Assembly: GCF_000342005.1 (NCBI RefSeq)
Contig: NZ_AOHO01000055.1
Location: forward strand, 179,329 to 243,328
DNA length: 64,000 nucleotides
Reading direction: 5' to 3'
From: Amycolatopsis decaplanina DSM 44594
GTDB taxonomy: Bacteria; Actinomycetota; Actinomycetes; Mycobacteriales; Pseudonocardiaceae
Translations under genes and position numbers: made by a program
Notes under the pieces: generated by a model
The model's database searches: none
Seen by the model: the letters and a program-made list of their open reading frames with translations, nothing else
What the model was told of the DNA's origin: nothing
Part shown: in pieces, positions 7,776-16,835 of the stretch
How the letters are laid out: every line of letters starts with the position of its first letter
How positions within the stretch are numbered: the stretch's first letter is position 1

Positions 7776-8432
7776 GTGATGGTCGTCGAAGACGACGAGA
7801 ATCTGCGGCTCGCGCTGGTCACGCAGCTGCGCTCGGCGGGTTTCGTCGTCGACGACGCGGGAGACATCGCGACCGCGGACAGGCTGCTGCGCGGAACGCA
7901 TCACGACTGCGTGGTGCTGGACCGGATGCTGCCCGACGGCGACGCCATCGAGTACGTCCACATGCGACGACAGCTGGGCTGGCGGGCGCCGGTGCTGTTC
8001 CTCACCGCCCGCGACGCGCTCGCCGACCGGGTGGCCGGGTTCGAGCACGGCGGCGACGACTACCTCGTGAAGCCGTTCGTGATGGCCGAACTGACCGAGC
8101 GGGTGGCCAATCTGTGCCGCCGGTCCGCGTTCGACCGGCCCTCCGTGCTGCACTGCGAGGACCTGGTGATGGACTGCGCGCGGCGCGAGGTGCGCCGGGC
8201 GGGCGTGCTGCTCACCTTGACCAACAAGGAGTACGCGGTGCTCGAATACCTGCTGACCAGGGCCGGGCTGCCGGTGCAGCGGGCGGATCTGATCGAGCAC
8301 TGCTGGGACGCGCAGGCCGATCCGATGTCCAATGTGGTCGACGTGGTGGTGAAGCGGTTGCGCCGCAAGCTGAAGGAACCCGAACTGATCCACGCCGTCC
8401 GCGGTCTCGGCTATCGGCTGGGCACCCGGTGA
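7767..8432 (+). CDS. OmpR/PhoB-type response regulator, partner of the downstream kinase
   Basis: 221 residues: a receiver domain with E8-D9-D10 and predicted phospho-acceptor D52 (VLDRMLPDGD), the LTARD and LVKPF motifs, then a winged-helix DNA-binding domain ending IHAVRGLGYRLG. ATG 7767 is preferred over the in-frame TTG three bases earlier. Its stop overlaps the kinase start by 4 nt (GTGA). Its position inside the ESX region, and the matching motif in front of eccE, suggest that it controls secretion genes; this is inference. Confidence 0.94.
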   Translation: MTRVMVVEDDENLRLALVTQLRSAGFVVDDAGDIATADRLLRGTHHDCVVLDRMLPDGDAIEYVHMRRQLGWRAPVLFLTARDALADRVAGFEHGGDDYLVKPFVMAELTERVANLCRRSAFDRPSVLHCEDLVMDCARREVRRAGVLLTLTNKEYAVLEYLLTRAGLPVQRADLIEHCWDAQADPMSNVVDVVVKRLRRKLKEPELIHAVRGLGYRLGTR

Positions 8433-9682
8433 ACACCCACTCCTCGGCCGATCGGCTGCGCAGACTGCGCTGGACGCTGACCGCGTTGTTCACCGCGATG
8501 AACACCCTCGGGCTGGTCGTCTTCGCCTGGTTGCTCATCGACGAGGACGGTGACCAGGGTGACGAGCGGATCGACGCCGCGCTGACCCAGGTCACGTCGT
8601 CGGTCAGCAGGCTGGTCGAATACAACGGCACCGTCGGCTTCGGCCTGGTCAACACCGACGTGCTGAACGACCGCTGCCCCCAGTTCGCGATCCTGTCCGG
8701 CGGGGCGCCCGCGTTCCAGCCGCATCTTTCGCGGGCGAACTGCGTCCCGATGAGCATCCAGCTGCTGAACGGCCTCGCCACCGAGGCGGTGAAGACCGGA
8801 GAATTGGTGCAGGGGTATCAAAAGGCGGCCAACGGCGACATGGTCAAGGTCCGCGCCGAGCCCCTGCGCGACGGCGGCGGCAAGACGTTCGCTGCCGTCG
8901 TCGCGGTGCAGTCCACCGAGGCCGAGGACTCCGCGCACACCCGGTTCACGCTGCTGGTGATCGGCGGCACCGTGCTGCTGGTCGCGATACTGGGCTTCGC
9001 TGGCCACCTGCTGTCCGGCCGCTCGATCCGCCCCGCGGCCGCGGCCTTGCAGCAGCAGGAGGTCCTGCTCGCCGAGACCGCACACGACCTCCGCACCCCG
9101 GTCGCCGCCCTGCGCGCGCTCGCCGAAACCGCGATGGCCAACCCCGCGCAGTCGGCGGAACTCCTGCCGCGCACCGTCCGCCTCGCCGCGAGAATGGGCG
9201 GGATCATCGACGACCTGCTCGTCCGCGCCCGGCTCGCCGCCGGTGTGGAACAGCTGAGCATCCAGCCGATCTGGCTCGATCAGCTGGTGGTGGGCATCGT
9301 CGAGGACACCGCGACCGAAGGCGCCGAAGTCACCGTCACCGCCGCGCCCACCAAGGTCGACGCCGATCCCGCGCTGCTGCAGCGGGCGATCGGCAACCTT
9401 CTCGACAACGCCATGCGCTACGGCCGCCATCCGGGCGCGAAGGCGTTCGTGCACCTGACCGTCGCCGGCGGCACCGTGACCGTCGCGGACCACGGCCCGG
9501 GTATCGACACGACGATGGCGGACGACGCCTTCGACCGGTTCGCCAGCACCGGCGGGTCTTCCGGGCTCGGGCTGTCGATCGTGCGGTGGGTCGCGCAGGC
9601 GCACGGTGGCACGCTCGCGGTGTACAACGCCGACGAGGGCGGCGCGATCTTCGAACTGCGGTTCCCGGTCAGTACTTCCTGA
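8429..9682 (+). CDS. Membrane sensor histidine kinase
   Basis: 417 residues from GTG 8429. Topology: TM1 about residues 15-36, an extracytoplasmic sensor of about 135 residues with two cysteines (C83, C105) that could form a disulfide, and TM2 about 172-195. The catalytic part follows, with H-box H219 in ETAHDLRTPVA, N-box NLLDNAMRYG near 320, G1 DHGPGID and G2 GSSGLGLSIV. It phosphorylates the upstream regulator and possibly its orphan paralogue at 4532. The signal sensed is unknown. The coding end forms part of the hairpin at 9664-9687. Confidence 0.94.
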   Translation: MNTHSSADRLRRLRWTLTALFTAMNTLGLVVFAWLLIDEDGDQGDERIDAALTQVTSSVSRLVEYNGTVGFGLVNTDVLNDRCPQFAILSGGAPAFQPHLSRANCVPMSIQLLNGLATEAVKTGELVQGYQKAANGDMVKVRAEPLRDGGGKTFAAVVAVQSTEAEDSAHTRFTLLVIGGTVLLVAILGFAGHLLSGRSIRPAAAALQQQEVLLAETAHDLRTPVAALRALAETAMANPAQSAELLPRTVRLAARMGGIIDDLLVRARLAAGVEQLSIQPIWLDQLVVGIVEDTATEGAEVTVTAAPTKVDADPALLQRAIGNLLDNAMRYGRHPGAKAFVHLTVAGGTVTVADHGPGIDTTMADDAFDRFASTGGSSGLGLSIVRWVAQAHGGTLAVYNADEGGAIFELRFPVSTS

Positions 9683-9687
9683 CCGGG
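9664..9687. terminator. Hairpin between convergent kinase and immunity-candidate genes
   Basis: CCCGGTCAG (9664-9672) and CTGACCGGG (9679-9687) form a 9-bp stem with loop TACTTC. It spans the kinase stop codon and abuts the stop of the convergent gene ending at 9688, so it could terminate both transcripts. Confidence 0.5.
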
Positions 9688-10158
9688 CTACCCCGGCTCC
9701 TCCGTGGTGTCCCCCAGCAGGGAACCGAACTCGAACGAGGGCGGCTCCCCGGCGTCCCTTCGCTCGAACTCCTGTGCCCAAAGGCCGAAGGTCCGCGTCC
9801 ACAACGAACGGAGCAGGGCGTGCTCCTCCGGTGCAAGGCGCCGCGACTCCTCGCTCGCCTTGTCGTAGACGGCCTGAACCGTGTCGTAAAGCGCGAAGAT
9901 AGGCCCGTCTCCGTGGAGAGCCCGTGAACGCTTGATCTCGGTGAGTTCCACATAACCCGCCTCGTCCAGCACAGCGATGTCCTCACCCATGGCGAACAGC
10001 ACTTCGTGGACGTGCGAGGCGTCCTCGTCGATCCGCCCGGTCCTCAGATTCAGCAGATGACCGGTCAGGCCACCCTCCGGTGTCCCGTCGACCCGATAGG
10101 TCAAGCCGTAGTAACGGAAGAACATCGGCAGTTCGTCCGCCAGCGGGTTCTCACTCAC
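9688..10158 (-). CDS. Acidic protein, candidate immunity protein for the 2111-residue toxin
   Basis: 156 residues, acidic, with no signal peptide or membrane segment and no recognised family. Its ATG overlaps the stop of the giant gene by 4 nt, and it is the last gene of that operon, the place where polymorphic-toxin immunity genes sit. The sequence has a beta-rich N-terminal half (GLTYRVDGTPEGGLTGHLLNLRTG) and a helical C-terminal half (VYDKASEESRRLAPEEHALLRSL). The immunity role is inferred from position, size and charge only. Confidence 0.7.
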   Translation of the reverse strand: MSENPLADELPMFFRYYGLTYRVDGTPEGGLTGHLLNLRTGRIDEDASHVHEVLFAMGEDIAVLDEAGYVELTEIKRSRALHGDGPIFALYDTVQAVYDKASEESRRLAPEEHALLRSLWTRTFGLWAQEFERRDAGEPPSFEFGSLLGDTTEEPG

Positions 10159-13100
10159 GAACTCTCCCCTTCGTCGTCCGCGGTCATGCCGCGGTTCGTC
10201 GCCTCCTGGAACAGTTCCCTCTCACGCCTGAGTATCAAGGCTTCGATCGCCGTCTCCTCCGGGGTGACCGCGCGCCCCTGTTCCCTGCTCACGGCCGCGA
10301 AATCCCGCCGCACCTCGTAGAGGCTGTGCTCGTAGCGTGCCACTTCGTCGATGGACTTCAGGTGCAGCCGGAATTCGGCGATGTGCCCGCTCGACAGGCG
10401 CACGGACATCTGGATGTCCCGATACCCGCTTTTCTGTGGTCCGGCGAACCGGTCGTCGAGAAAGACGATGCTGATCGGTGAGCCGTCCGAAGCCAGCCGG
10501 GCGTGCAGGATCGCCAGCGCCCGGTAGACGTCGGCCACCGTGTCGAACCGTACGAGCGCGCCGACCACGTCGGTCAGCACGGAGCCGCTGCCGTCGTCCT
10601 TCGCCAGTTTGTCCACCATGCGTACCCGGCTCTTGACCTTGTCCCGGTACTTGGCGATTCCGCCCGCTTCCGCGGCCAGCCAGTCCGCCAGTTCGTTCAG
10701 CTCGTCCTGGTTCGAGCGCCACGAACGCTCCAGGCCGTCCAAATACGCTTGGAGTTTCTCCGGCGTGGACTTGCCGGGAGGCACGTAGCCGGCTTGCCCA
10801 GGCGGAACGCGGTGGTACTGCTCGGGAATTCCCGCCAGTACGCCCGCGACGGCCTGGCGCTGGGATTCCGTCGTCTCGATCGGACCGGGCCGCGGTGTCT
10901 CCCGGTGTTCCCGGAGAATCTCCTCCGCACCCCTGGCTTCCAGTTCCTCCAGTGATTCCAGGACGATCTCGACGGCCTCGGGGTACTGGAGCACGTTTCC
11001 CAGCGTCTGCGGCCTGGCCAGCAGAGAGTTCAGGAGAAAGGGTGTCTCCAGAAGCGTTTTGACGAACTCCGGATGCCGAGGCAGCAGCTTGGCGATCGCG
11101 TCGCCGATGTCCAGTGGGACGCCGTCGATCTTGATCCGCGAGTCCGGATCCCGCCGGCTGATCTCGTTTCCCCGGCGCAGCGCGTCCTGGACGTCTTCAC
11201 GGCCGAGGAACTCCGCCGTCTCGTCCCGGCCGGGGTTGATCACCGCGTCCATAGAGCTGGGCGTACCCGTGCTCTCGGGTCCCGGTGCCGTCGGCAGGTT
11301 GCCCGGTGCCGGGACCTCGACGGGCGCCGACCCGCCCGGAGTGAACCGAGCCCAGCCCTTGCCTGGGGGAAATCCGTGCACCCGCAGCGATCCGTCCGGC
11401 ATCACGTCCAGCCTGGCCATCGGCGCGATCACTTCGGCGCCCAGCGCGTCGGCGTACCGCTGCGCCCAGCCGGACGATCCGGAATGGCAGGAATTCAACT
11501 GGACCGGCCGTCCGGGGGTGTAGTACGGGCTGGCCAGCGTCGCCTCGGCCACCTGCTCGGGGCTGATCATGAAGATCTCTTCGATGGCCCGCATCTGCTC
11601 TTCGGTCAGGCGGCTGTCGAGGGTCAGGCTGAGGCCGGGGATCGGATGGCCGTTCCCGCTCCCGTGCAACGTGACCACATAGGCTCGCGCCTGGTCCGGG
11701 CGGTTGGCGATCATTACCCGCATATGCGCGTTGCGGGTGGTCATGTCGTCCCCGATCGACATCCCCGCGGGCGCGTAGAGAACACCTTCGCCGGTGATCA
11801 CGGCCCCGTCCCAGGGCCCCGGTGCCACGGTCCGCCGGGCATCGATCCACCGTGAGCCACCGACTTCGTCATGCCGTGACATGCCCATCGAGGCAGGACC
11901 GGGCGAATCGCCGAAGGTGATCTCCCCGGTATCCGGATCGATCCGGGCGGTGGTGAATCGGCCGTCCGGATCGCGGGGTGGCAGACCTTTCGGACGACGG
12001 CGGCGCGTGCCCCGTTCGTCCGTGTCACGTGGCCGGATCACATCGGATGGCCCGCTCTTCGGCGGTTTGAGTTCGAGCAGGCTGTCCACTGTGTTCGGAA
12101 CCCCGAGAAGCCGGACGGCGAGGAGGATCCCCATGAGGACCCTGCGGCCATAGGACAGCACGGGAGCGTTGGCGGCTTCCATCGCCCGTTCGATCGCGCC
12201 GGGTTCGTTCGGACTCGCGGGAACGTCCCCGGGAGGCGCGGGCACCGGCGTCGGGCGGGCTCGCGACGTCGTCGCCGGATCCGCCGGGCGGAGTGTCTCC
12301 GTCTCGAAGAGGCCGCGGGCGAAGGTGTTTCCACGGTGGACCCGGTCTCGGCCGGGTGTGCGGCTCCCGGTGTTGAGGTCGTAGTCGTGCACGACCACCG
12401 GCTGTCCGCCCACGACGAGATCAAGGGTGAGGTTGGGGACGACCCACCCGGAGTAGTGCGACGGGCCGCCCGGTGCGCGTCCTCTCCCGTCGAGGGAATA
12501 CGCCGGGGAGGTCCGCAACCGGAACCGTCCGAAGTGGTCGCCGAGAATCTCCTGCTCGTGGGCGGCGACCGCCTCGGCGAAGATCTGCTGGACGAAGATC
12601 CCCCGCAGCGCGGGAGTCATCGTGCCGTTCCTGACGTGTTCGGCGATCTTCCTGGCCCGCTCCGAGTCGGCGCGAGCGAGTCCTTCCGCCAGCTTCGCGA
12701 ATTCGCGCGCCGCGTCGTCAGCGATCTCCTGCAACGCTGCCGCGATCCGAGAGCGGACCCATTGGGCCTCCAGGATCCGCGCGACGTCGCGGACCCGGGC
12801 AGGCCGCGCATCGGCGGGCAGCAAGCCGTGTTCGAGCAGCAGCAAACGGAGGTCGTTCCACGCCAGGCCCGACTCGGCCATCAGCGCCCGGAGCGCGCTT
12901 TCGCTGCGAAGACTCAGAAGCAGCCGACTCCGGGTAAAAGTGTGCTGTGGCAACGGGTGCTCGTGCCGGGCCGGATTGTCCGGGTGGTAGAACCGCTCCG
13001 CGTGCGACGAAGGGGGAACCGGTGGCCCCTGCGGCCGTCCGGGTGGATTGCCCGGCGGCCCCGCGGGTGGCGACATTTCGACGTCGACTTCACCGGTCCC

Positions 13101-16100
13101 CGGGGTGAACCGCGCTCGGCCCCGCCATGGTGGGCCATCGGGTTCGTCCGGCGGCGGACCGGGCCTTCGCGACTTGTCCGGGTCGGCCGGGTCCGCCTCT
13201 TCCTCGACGCGTTTGCGGACGAGTTCGACGGGGCCGCTCTTGGGCGGTTTGACCTCGAGCGCGCTGTCGATCGTGTTGGGCAGGCCGAGGAGCCGGACGG
13301 CGATGAGCACTCCCATCAGGAATCGCCGACGGAGCGAGATCGCACCGGCTGTCTCCGCCTCCATGGCCCGGCGGATGGCCTCCGGTTCCTCTTGTCCGGC
13401 ATGGGTTTCGCCGGGGGCCTGATTCCCGTGACCGGCGGGCGGCAGTCCCTGGGGCCCGGGCGGGTTCGGCGCCGCCGCGGTGGACGGCCCTCCCGGGTCC
13501 CGCCGGGCGACGACGGTGAACCCCAGGGCGCTCCACTGGAAGACGGCGTCGGCACCGGCGGCGATCGCGTCGTCGACCTCGCTGGTCAGTTCGTTGCTGA
13601 ACACGGCGATGATCAGCGCGCCGGGGCCCGCGTCACGCCGGTGTTTCCCGATCTGCTTGACGATCGACGTGTCGCTGTTCGCCCCTACGTGCTTGACCTC
13701 GAACCGGACCTCGACACCGCTGCCCTCCAGTACTCCGTGGACATCGATGTCGGTGTCCTCGGTCTTCACACCGATTCCGATGATCCGCAGACCCGGTAGT
13801 CCCAATTCGGCGCACTTTTCCGGGGTGAGCTCGGTGAGAGTGAGCGCGACCCGGAGTTCGCCTTCGAGCCCGGTGAGATTCGCTTGGTCGCCCCTCAGCT
13901 GTTCCCGGGTAGCCGGGTCGCCGTCGTTCAGCATGCTGAGCGCACGCTTCAGATGCGTCCGGACGCTCTCGCCGACCTTGTCGAGACCCGGTACGCCCCT
14001 GGCCTGCAGGTGATCGAGGATCTTGCGAAGGTGGGTTTCCGTCGTGAGCGGCACCTCGGCGTTCTTGCCTTCGGCCTCGGCGGCCTCCACCAGCTTTGCG
14101 CTGAGCCTGCCGAATTTCCGCAGCTCGGCCTCGGCCACCTTCCGGCCGTACGGACGGGGCTTCTTCGCGGCCACCTCGCGCACCGCCGTGACGACGCGGG
14201 CGGTGAACACCGCCATCGGTGTCACCTGCGGCGTCCCGCTCACCCGGTTCGCCAGCAACGCCCGGATCTGTTCGGCGAGCAGGGCTTTGAGCTGTTCGCC
14301 GAGAGGACGCGTGGTCCGGTCCCGGGGGATCAGTTGCGCGAGAACGCTCTTGAGCAGGCCTTCCAGTTTCCGGCCCGCGACGGCCGGGCCTGCCTCGACG
14401 ACGGCCTCCCGGACGTCCGGTGGCAGAGCGTCCCAGACCTCCTCCACTTCGGGTGCCAGGTCGTCAGGGTGTTCCGGTGGCGTTTCCGCGCTTTCGTTCC
14501 GGGGCGGGGCGTTGCCTTCGCCGGACGCCCGGGGCATCTGCGCGGGGACGAAGACCGGTGCCGCCGGGAGCGCGGGCTCTTCCCGGGAAGGTGCCGGAAC
14601 TGCGGGGTCGCCTTCGTCGGGGCCGTCCGGTGGCCCCTGGTCATCGGGGACCTCGGCGGGCAGCACCGGAACGTCGGGCGCGGGCTCGGACGGCGCGTCG
14701 ATCGGCGCCGTGACGCCGTCCTGGTCGGGTTCCGTCCCCGGATCGGACCGGTTCGGTTCGCCCTCCGTCGGTTTAGCGTGCGGAGTCTTTCCGGGAGCGT
14801 TCGCCGGCCCAGGCTGCGCCGGAGTGGCCTGGGTGGTTGTGTGCTGGCCGGACCTGCTCTGGCCTGCCCCACTCTGGGCGGAACCCGGCTGTGCGGTCGC
14901 CGTCGACGCCTGGGCGTGGCCGGGCTGTGCCGTCGTCTGAGCGGAAGCCGCCTGTGCCGAGGCCCCCTGCCCGGTAGCCGCCTGCCCAGCACCGGAGTGC
15001 GTCGAACCCGGTGTCGTCGACGTCGACGACACCGATGTCTGGTGCGGCTGGGAACTCGTACCGCTTTGGGACGTTGACGCCACGGCGGACGTCGAAGACG
15101 AGTGGTTCGACGACGTCGTACCGGTGTTCCGATCGCCCACCGAGGTGTCTGTGGTTCCTCGGCTTTCGTTGCCGTTGAGGGCGTCGGTGCCCCGGCCGGA
15201 TCCCGTCTCCGCTCCGGTGGAAGCCGAACCCGCCGAGGAAGTCTCTGTCGAGGACGAAGCGCCCGGATGAGCCGAACCTGCCTCTTGGCCGGTACCGGTC
15301 GCCTGCGGTGAACCGGTTTCCACCGCGGCCGAGGCGCCGTGTCCCGCGCCGGCCGAGGTGGTTTCCGGAGCCATCACCGACGGCGGATTCGGGCCACCGG
15401 GCGGATTCCCGCTCTTCGCCACTTCCCCCGGCCCGGGCGGCCCGTCTTGGCCGAACACCGCGTTGTGTGCCTGAGTACCGGCGAGGTGGGCGTTCGCCCG
15501 GGCGGGCCCGATCGCCCCCGAGGTGAGCCAATTGTCCTTGATGGACCGCTGGTAACCGGACACGTCGGTCAGCGCGCCCCAGTTCCCGTTCACCATGTTC
15601 TCCGCCGCGTAGCTGGAGATCGGCGAGGAGATCGCGTTGGTGGTGAAGGAGCTCACGGCCGTCGAAACGTGCTTGCCGACCGGGTTGTCCAACGCGCTCT
15701 TGCCGATGTCGGTCTTGCGGATCCCCTTGCCGAGCAAGGCTCCGGGCGCCCCGACCACCGCGCTCACCGGTGCGCCGACCGCACCCGCGACGGCATTGGT
15801 GAAGCTTTCTTTGACGTTGAAACCGTCCTGGTATCCCTGCGAGATGTTGAGACCCTGCTCGATCCCGTTCGTGACGACCTCGTCGGCCGCTTCCTTGATC
15901 GGGATCATCACGATCTTCCCGGCCTTGGCCGTCCAGTTGCCGAGACGGCCCGCCAGGCTCGCTATCCTGACCAGCTTCGCGAGCCTGAGCGCCATCCTGG
16001 TCGCGAACAACCACGGGCCGCCGGGGATGGCGAAGGTCAGGGCGAAGTCCACCGCGGCGTGGATCAGTTCCGATTTGAGCTGGTTCCGTGCCCGTGCGAC

Positions 16101-16490
16101 CTGTTCGGCGTACTGGTGGCAGAACTCCCCGATCCGGCGCATGCTGGCGGCGAGTTCCTCGTAACCCTCGCTGCCGCCTCCGTACTGCCCCTTGGTGATC
16201 TCACGGATGAGGGCGTACATGTCGTAGCCGTTGGCATCCGGCCAGGTGTCCTTGATCCGCTGACCGGCCCCGGAGGCGGCGCCGATCGCCAGATCGAGAG
16301 CGTCCGCCCCCGCGATCCAAGCGTCACCGAGCGCTTTGGCCGTGTCCGGATCGTCGGGTGGCCAGATGTCTTCGATCACCCCTCCGAGCGCGTTCCACGC
16401 GCTGACCGTCCAGTCCCACAGGGTGCCGCCGACCCCGGCGGCCGCCTCACCGACGCCCGAGTACGGGAGATTTCCGGCCGGATAGGACAT
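10155..16490 (-). CDS. Giant multi-domain type VII-associated polymorphic toxin with C-terminal RelA/SpoT-like domain
   Basis: A 2111-residue protein. Residues 1-345 are helical, resembling WXG100/PPE-type trafficking regions, with hydrophobic segments near 145-180 and 230-255. Residues 345-680 are low-complexity Ser/Thr/Gln/Pro/Gly. Residues ~865-1000 look like a PD-(D/E)XK nuclease (E876, D914/D916, E931-V-K933, Q946). Residues 1035-1095 and 1428-1488 are two copies of a linker with KPPKSGP. Residues 1160-1400 are unrecognised. Residues 1535-1720 carry a possible Cys-protease dyad (H1609, C1668). Residues 1945-2070 resemble a (p)ppGpp-synthetase fold (D1974, GYRD from 2022, E2039). It starts 12 nt after the upstream gene and overlaps its candidate immunity gene. 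Domain calls are from motifs read by eye; secretion by the neighbouring ESX system is inferred. Confidence 0.85.
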   Translation of the reverse strand: MSYPAGNLPYSGVGEAAAGVGGTLWDWTVSAWNALGGVIEDIWPPDDPDTAKALGDAWIAGADALDLAIGAASGAGQRIKDTWPDANGYDMYALIREITKGQYGGGSEGYEELAASMRRIGEFCHQYAEQVARARNQLKSELIHAAVDFALTFAIPGGPWLFATRMALRLAKLVRIASLAGRLGNWTAKAGKIVMIPIKEAADEVVTNGIEQGLNISQGYQDGFNVKESFTNAVAGAVGAPVSAVVGAPGALLGKGIRKTDIGKSALDNPVGKHVSTAVSSFTTNAISSPISSYAAENMVNGNWGALTDVSGYQRSIKDNWLTSGAIGPARANAHLAGTQAHNAVFGQDGPPGPGEVAKSGNPPGGPNPPSVMAPETTSAGAGHGASAAVETGSPQATGTGQEAGSAHPGASSSTETSSAGSASTGAETGSGRGTDALNGNESRGTTDTSVGDRNTGTTSSNHSSSTSAVASTSQSGTSSQPHQTSVSSTSTTPGSTHSGAGQAATGQGASAQAASAQTTAQPGHAQASTATAQPGSAQSGAGQSRSGQHTTTQATPAQPGPANAPGKTPHAKPTEGEPNRSDPGTEPDQDGVTAPIDAPSEPAPDVPVLPAEVPDDQGPPDGPDEGDPAVPAPSREEPALPAAPVFVPAQMPRASGEGNAPPRNESAETPPEHPDDLAPEVEEVWDALPPDVREAVVEAGPAVAGRKLEGLLKSVLAQLIPRDRTTRPLGEQLKALLAEQIRALLANRVSGTPQVTPMAVFTARVVTAVREVAAKKPRPYGRKVAEAELRKFGRLSAKLVEAAEAEGKNAEVPLTTETHLRKILDHLQARGVPGLDKVGESVRTHLKRALSMLNDGDPATREQLRGDQANLTGLEGELRVALTLTELTPEKCAELGLPGLRIIGIGVKTEDTDIDVHGVLEGSGVEVRFEVKHVGANSDTSIVKQIGKHRRDAGPGALIIAVFSNELTSEVDDAIAAGADAVFQWSALGFTVVARRDPGGPSTAAAPNPPGPQGLPPAGHGNQAPGETHAGQEEPEAIRRAMEAETAGAISLRRRFLMGVLIAVRLLGLPNTIDSALEVKPPKSGPVELVRKRVEEEADPADPDKSRRPGPPPDEPDGPPWRGRARFTPGTGEVDVEMSPPAGPPGNPPGRPQGPPVPPSSHAERFYHPDNPARHEHPLPQHTFTRSRLLLSLRSESALRALMAESGLAWNDLRLLLLEHGLLPADARPARVRDVARILEAQWVRSRIAAALQEIADDAAREFAKLAEGLARADSERARKIAEHVRNGTMTPALRGIFVQQIFAEAVAAHEQEILGDHFGRFRLRTSPAYSLDGRGRAPGGPSHYSGWVVPNLTLDLVVGGQPVVVHDYDLNTGSRTPGRDRVHRGNTFARGLFETETLRPADPATTSRARPTPVPAPPGDVPASPNEPGAIERAMEAANAPVLSYGRRVLMGILLAVRLLGVPNTVDSLLELKPPKSGPSDVIRPRDTDERGTRRRRPKGLPPRDPDGRFTTARIDPDTGEITFGDSPGPASMGMSRHDEVGGSRWIDARRTVAPGPWDGAVITGEGVLYAPAGMSIGDDMTTRNAHMRVMIANRPDQARAYVVTLHGSGNGHPIPGLSLTLDSRLTEEQMRAIEEIFMISPEQVAEATLASPYYTPGRPVQLNSCHSGSSGWAQRYADALGAEVIAPMARLDVMPDGSLRVHGFPPGKGWARFTPGGSAPVEVPAPGNLPTAPGPESTGTPSSMDAVINPGRDETAEFLGREDVQDALRRGNEISRRDPDSRIKIDGVPLDIGDAIAKLLPRHPEFVKTLLETPFLLNSLLARPQTLGNVLQYPEAVEIVLESLEELEARGAEEILREHRETPRPGPIETTESQRQAVAGVLAGIPEQYHRVPPGQAGYVPPGKSTPEKLQAYLDGLERSWRSNQDELNELADWLAAEAGGIAKYRDKVKSRVRMVDKLAKDDGSGSVLTDVVGALVRFDTVADVYRALAILHARLASDGSPISIVFLDDRFAGPQKSGYRDIQMSVRLSSGHIAEFRLHLKSIDEVARYEHSLYEVRRDFAAVSREQGRAVTPEETAIEALILRRERELFQEATNRGMTADDEGESS

Positions 16491-16502
16491 CGCCGACGCC
16501 GC

Positions 16503-16835
16503 TCAGGTCCCGAACCGCTGGGTCGCCTCGGTCTGGCCGTCCTCGTAGACCTTCACACCGGTTCTGCCGTTGGTCGCCACGTTCTCGTAGTTCACCGCCA
16601 CGGAATCGGCGCTCTTGATCAGGAGAGGGGTGTTGGTCTTGCAGTCCTGGAACATTTCCCCCATCTTCCCGCGGCCGAGCTGCTTCGTGAGTTCCTCGAT
16701 GGAACTGCGCAGAGGTGCCCATTTGGCCTGGAAACCGGACCCGGCGGCACTCAGCGCGTCCAGTTCCCGCCTCGTCTCCTCGAGATGGATGTCGATCCGG
16801 CCGTCACCGTTGCGGTCAGTCGCCACGTCGCTCAC
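16503..16835 (-). CDS. Small helical ESX-associated protein
   Basis: 110 residues from a GTG that overlaps the stop of the YbaB-like gene (GTGA). It begins VSDVATDRNGDGRIDIHLEETRREL; residues 7-15 match an EF-hand-like DxNxDGxID loop, though a lone loop is not proof of calcium binding. The rest is mainly helical (ELDALSAAGSGFQAKWAPLRSSIEELTKQLG), about WXG100 size but without a clear W-x-G turn. Its place just before the giant toxin gene suggests a chaperone or targeting partner, as in toxin operons that start with small helical proteins. Confidence 0.75.
   Translation of the reverse strand: MSDVATDRNGDGRIDIHLEETRRELDALSAAGSGFQAKWAPLRSSIEELTKQLGRGKMGEMFQDCKTNTPLLIKSADSVAVNYENVATNGRTGVKVYEDGQTEATQRFGT

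Noticed and set aside
16790..16835. Calcium-binding EF-hand in the small protein before the toxin
   Set aside because: One DRNGDGRID loop without flanking EF helices or a second hand is not sufficient.
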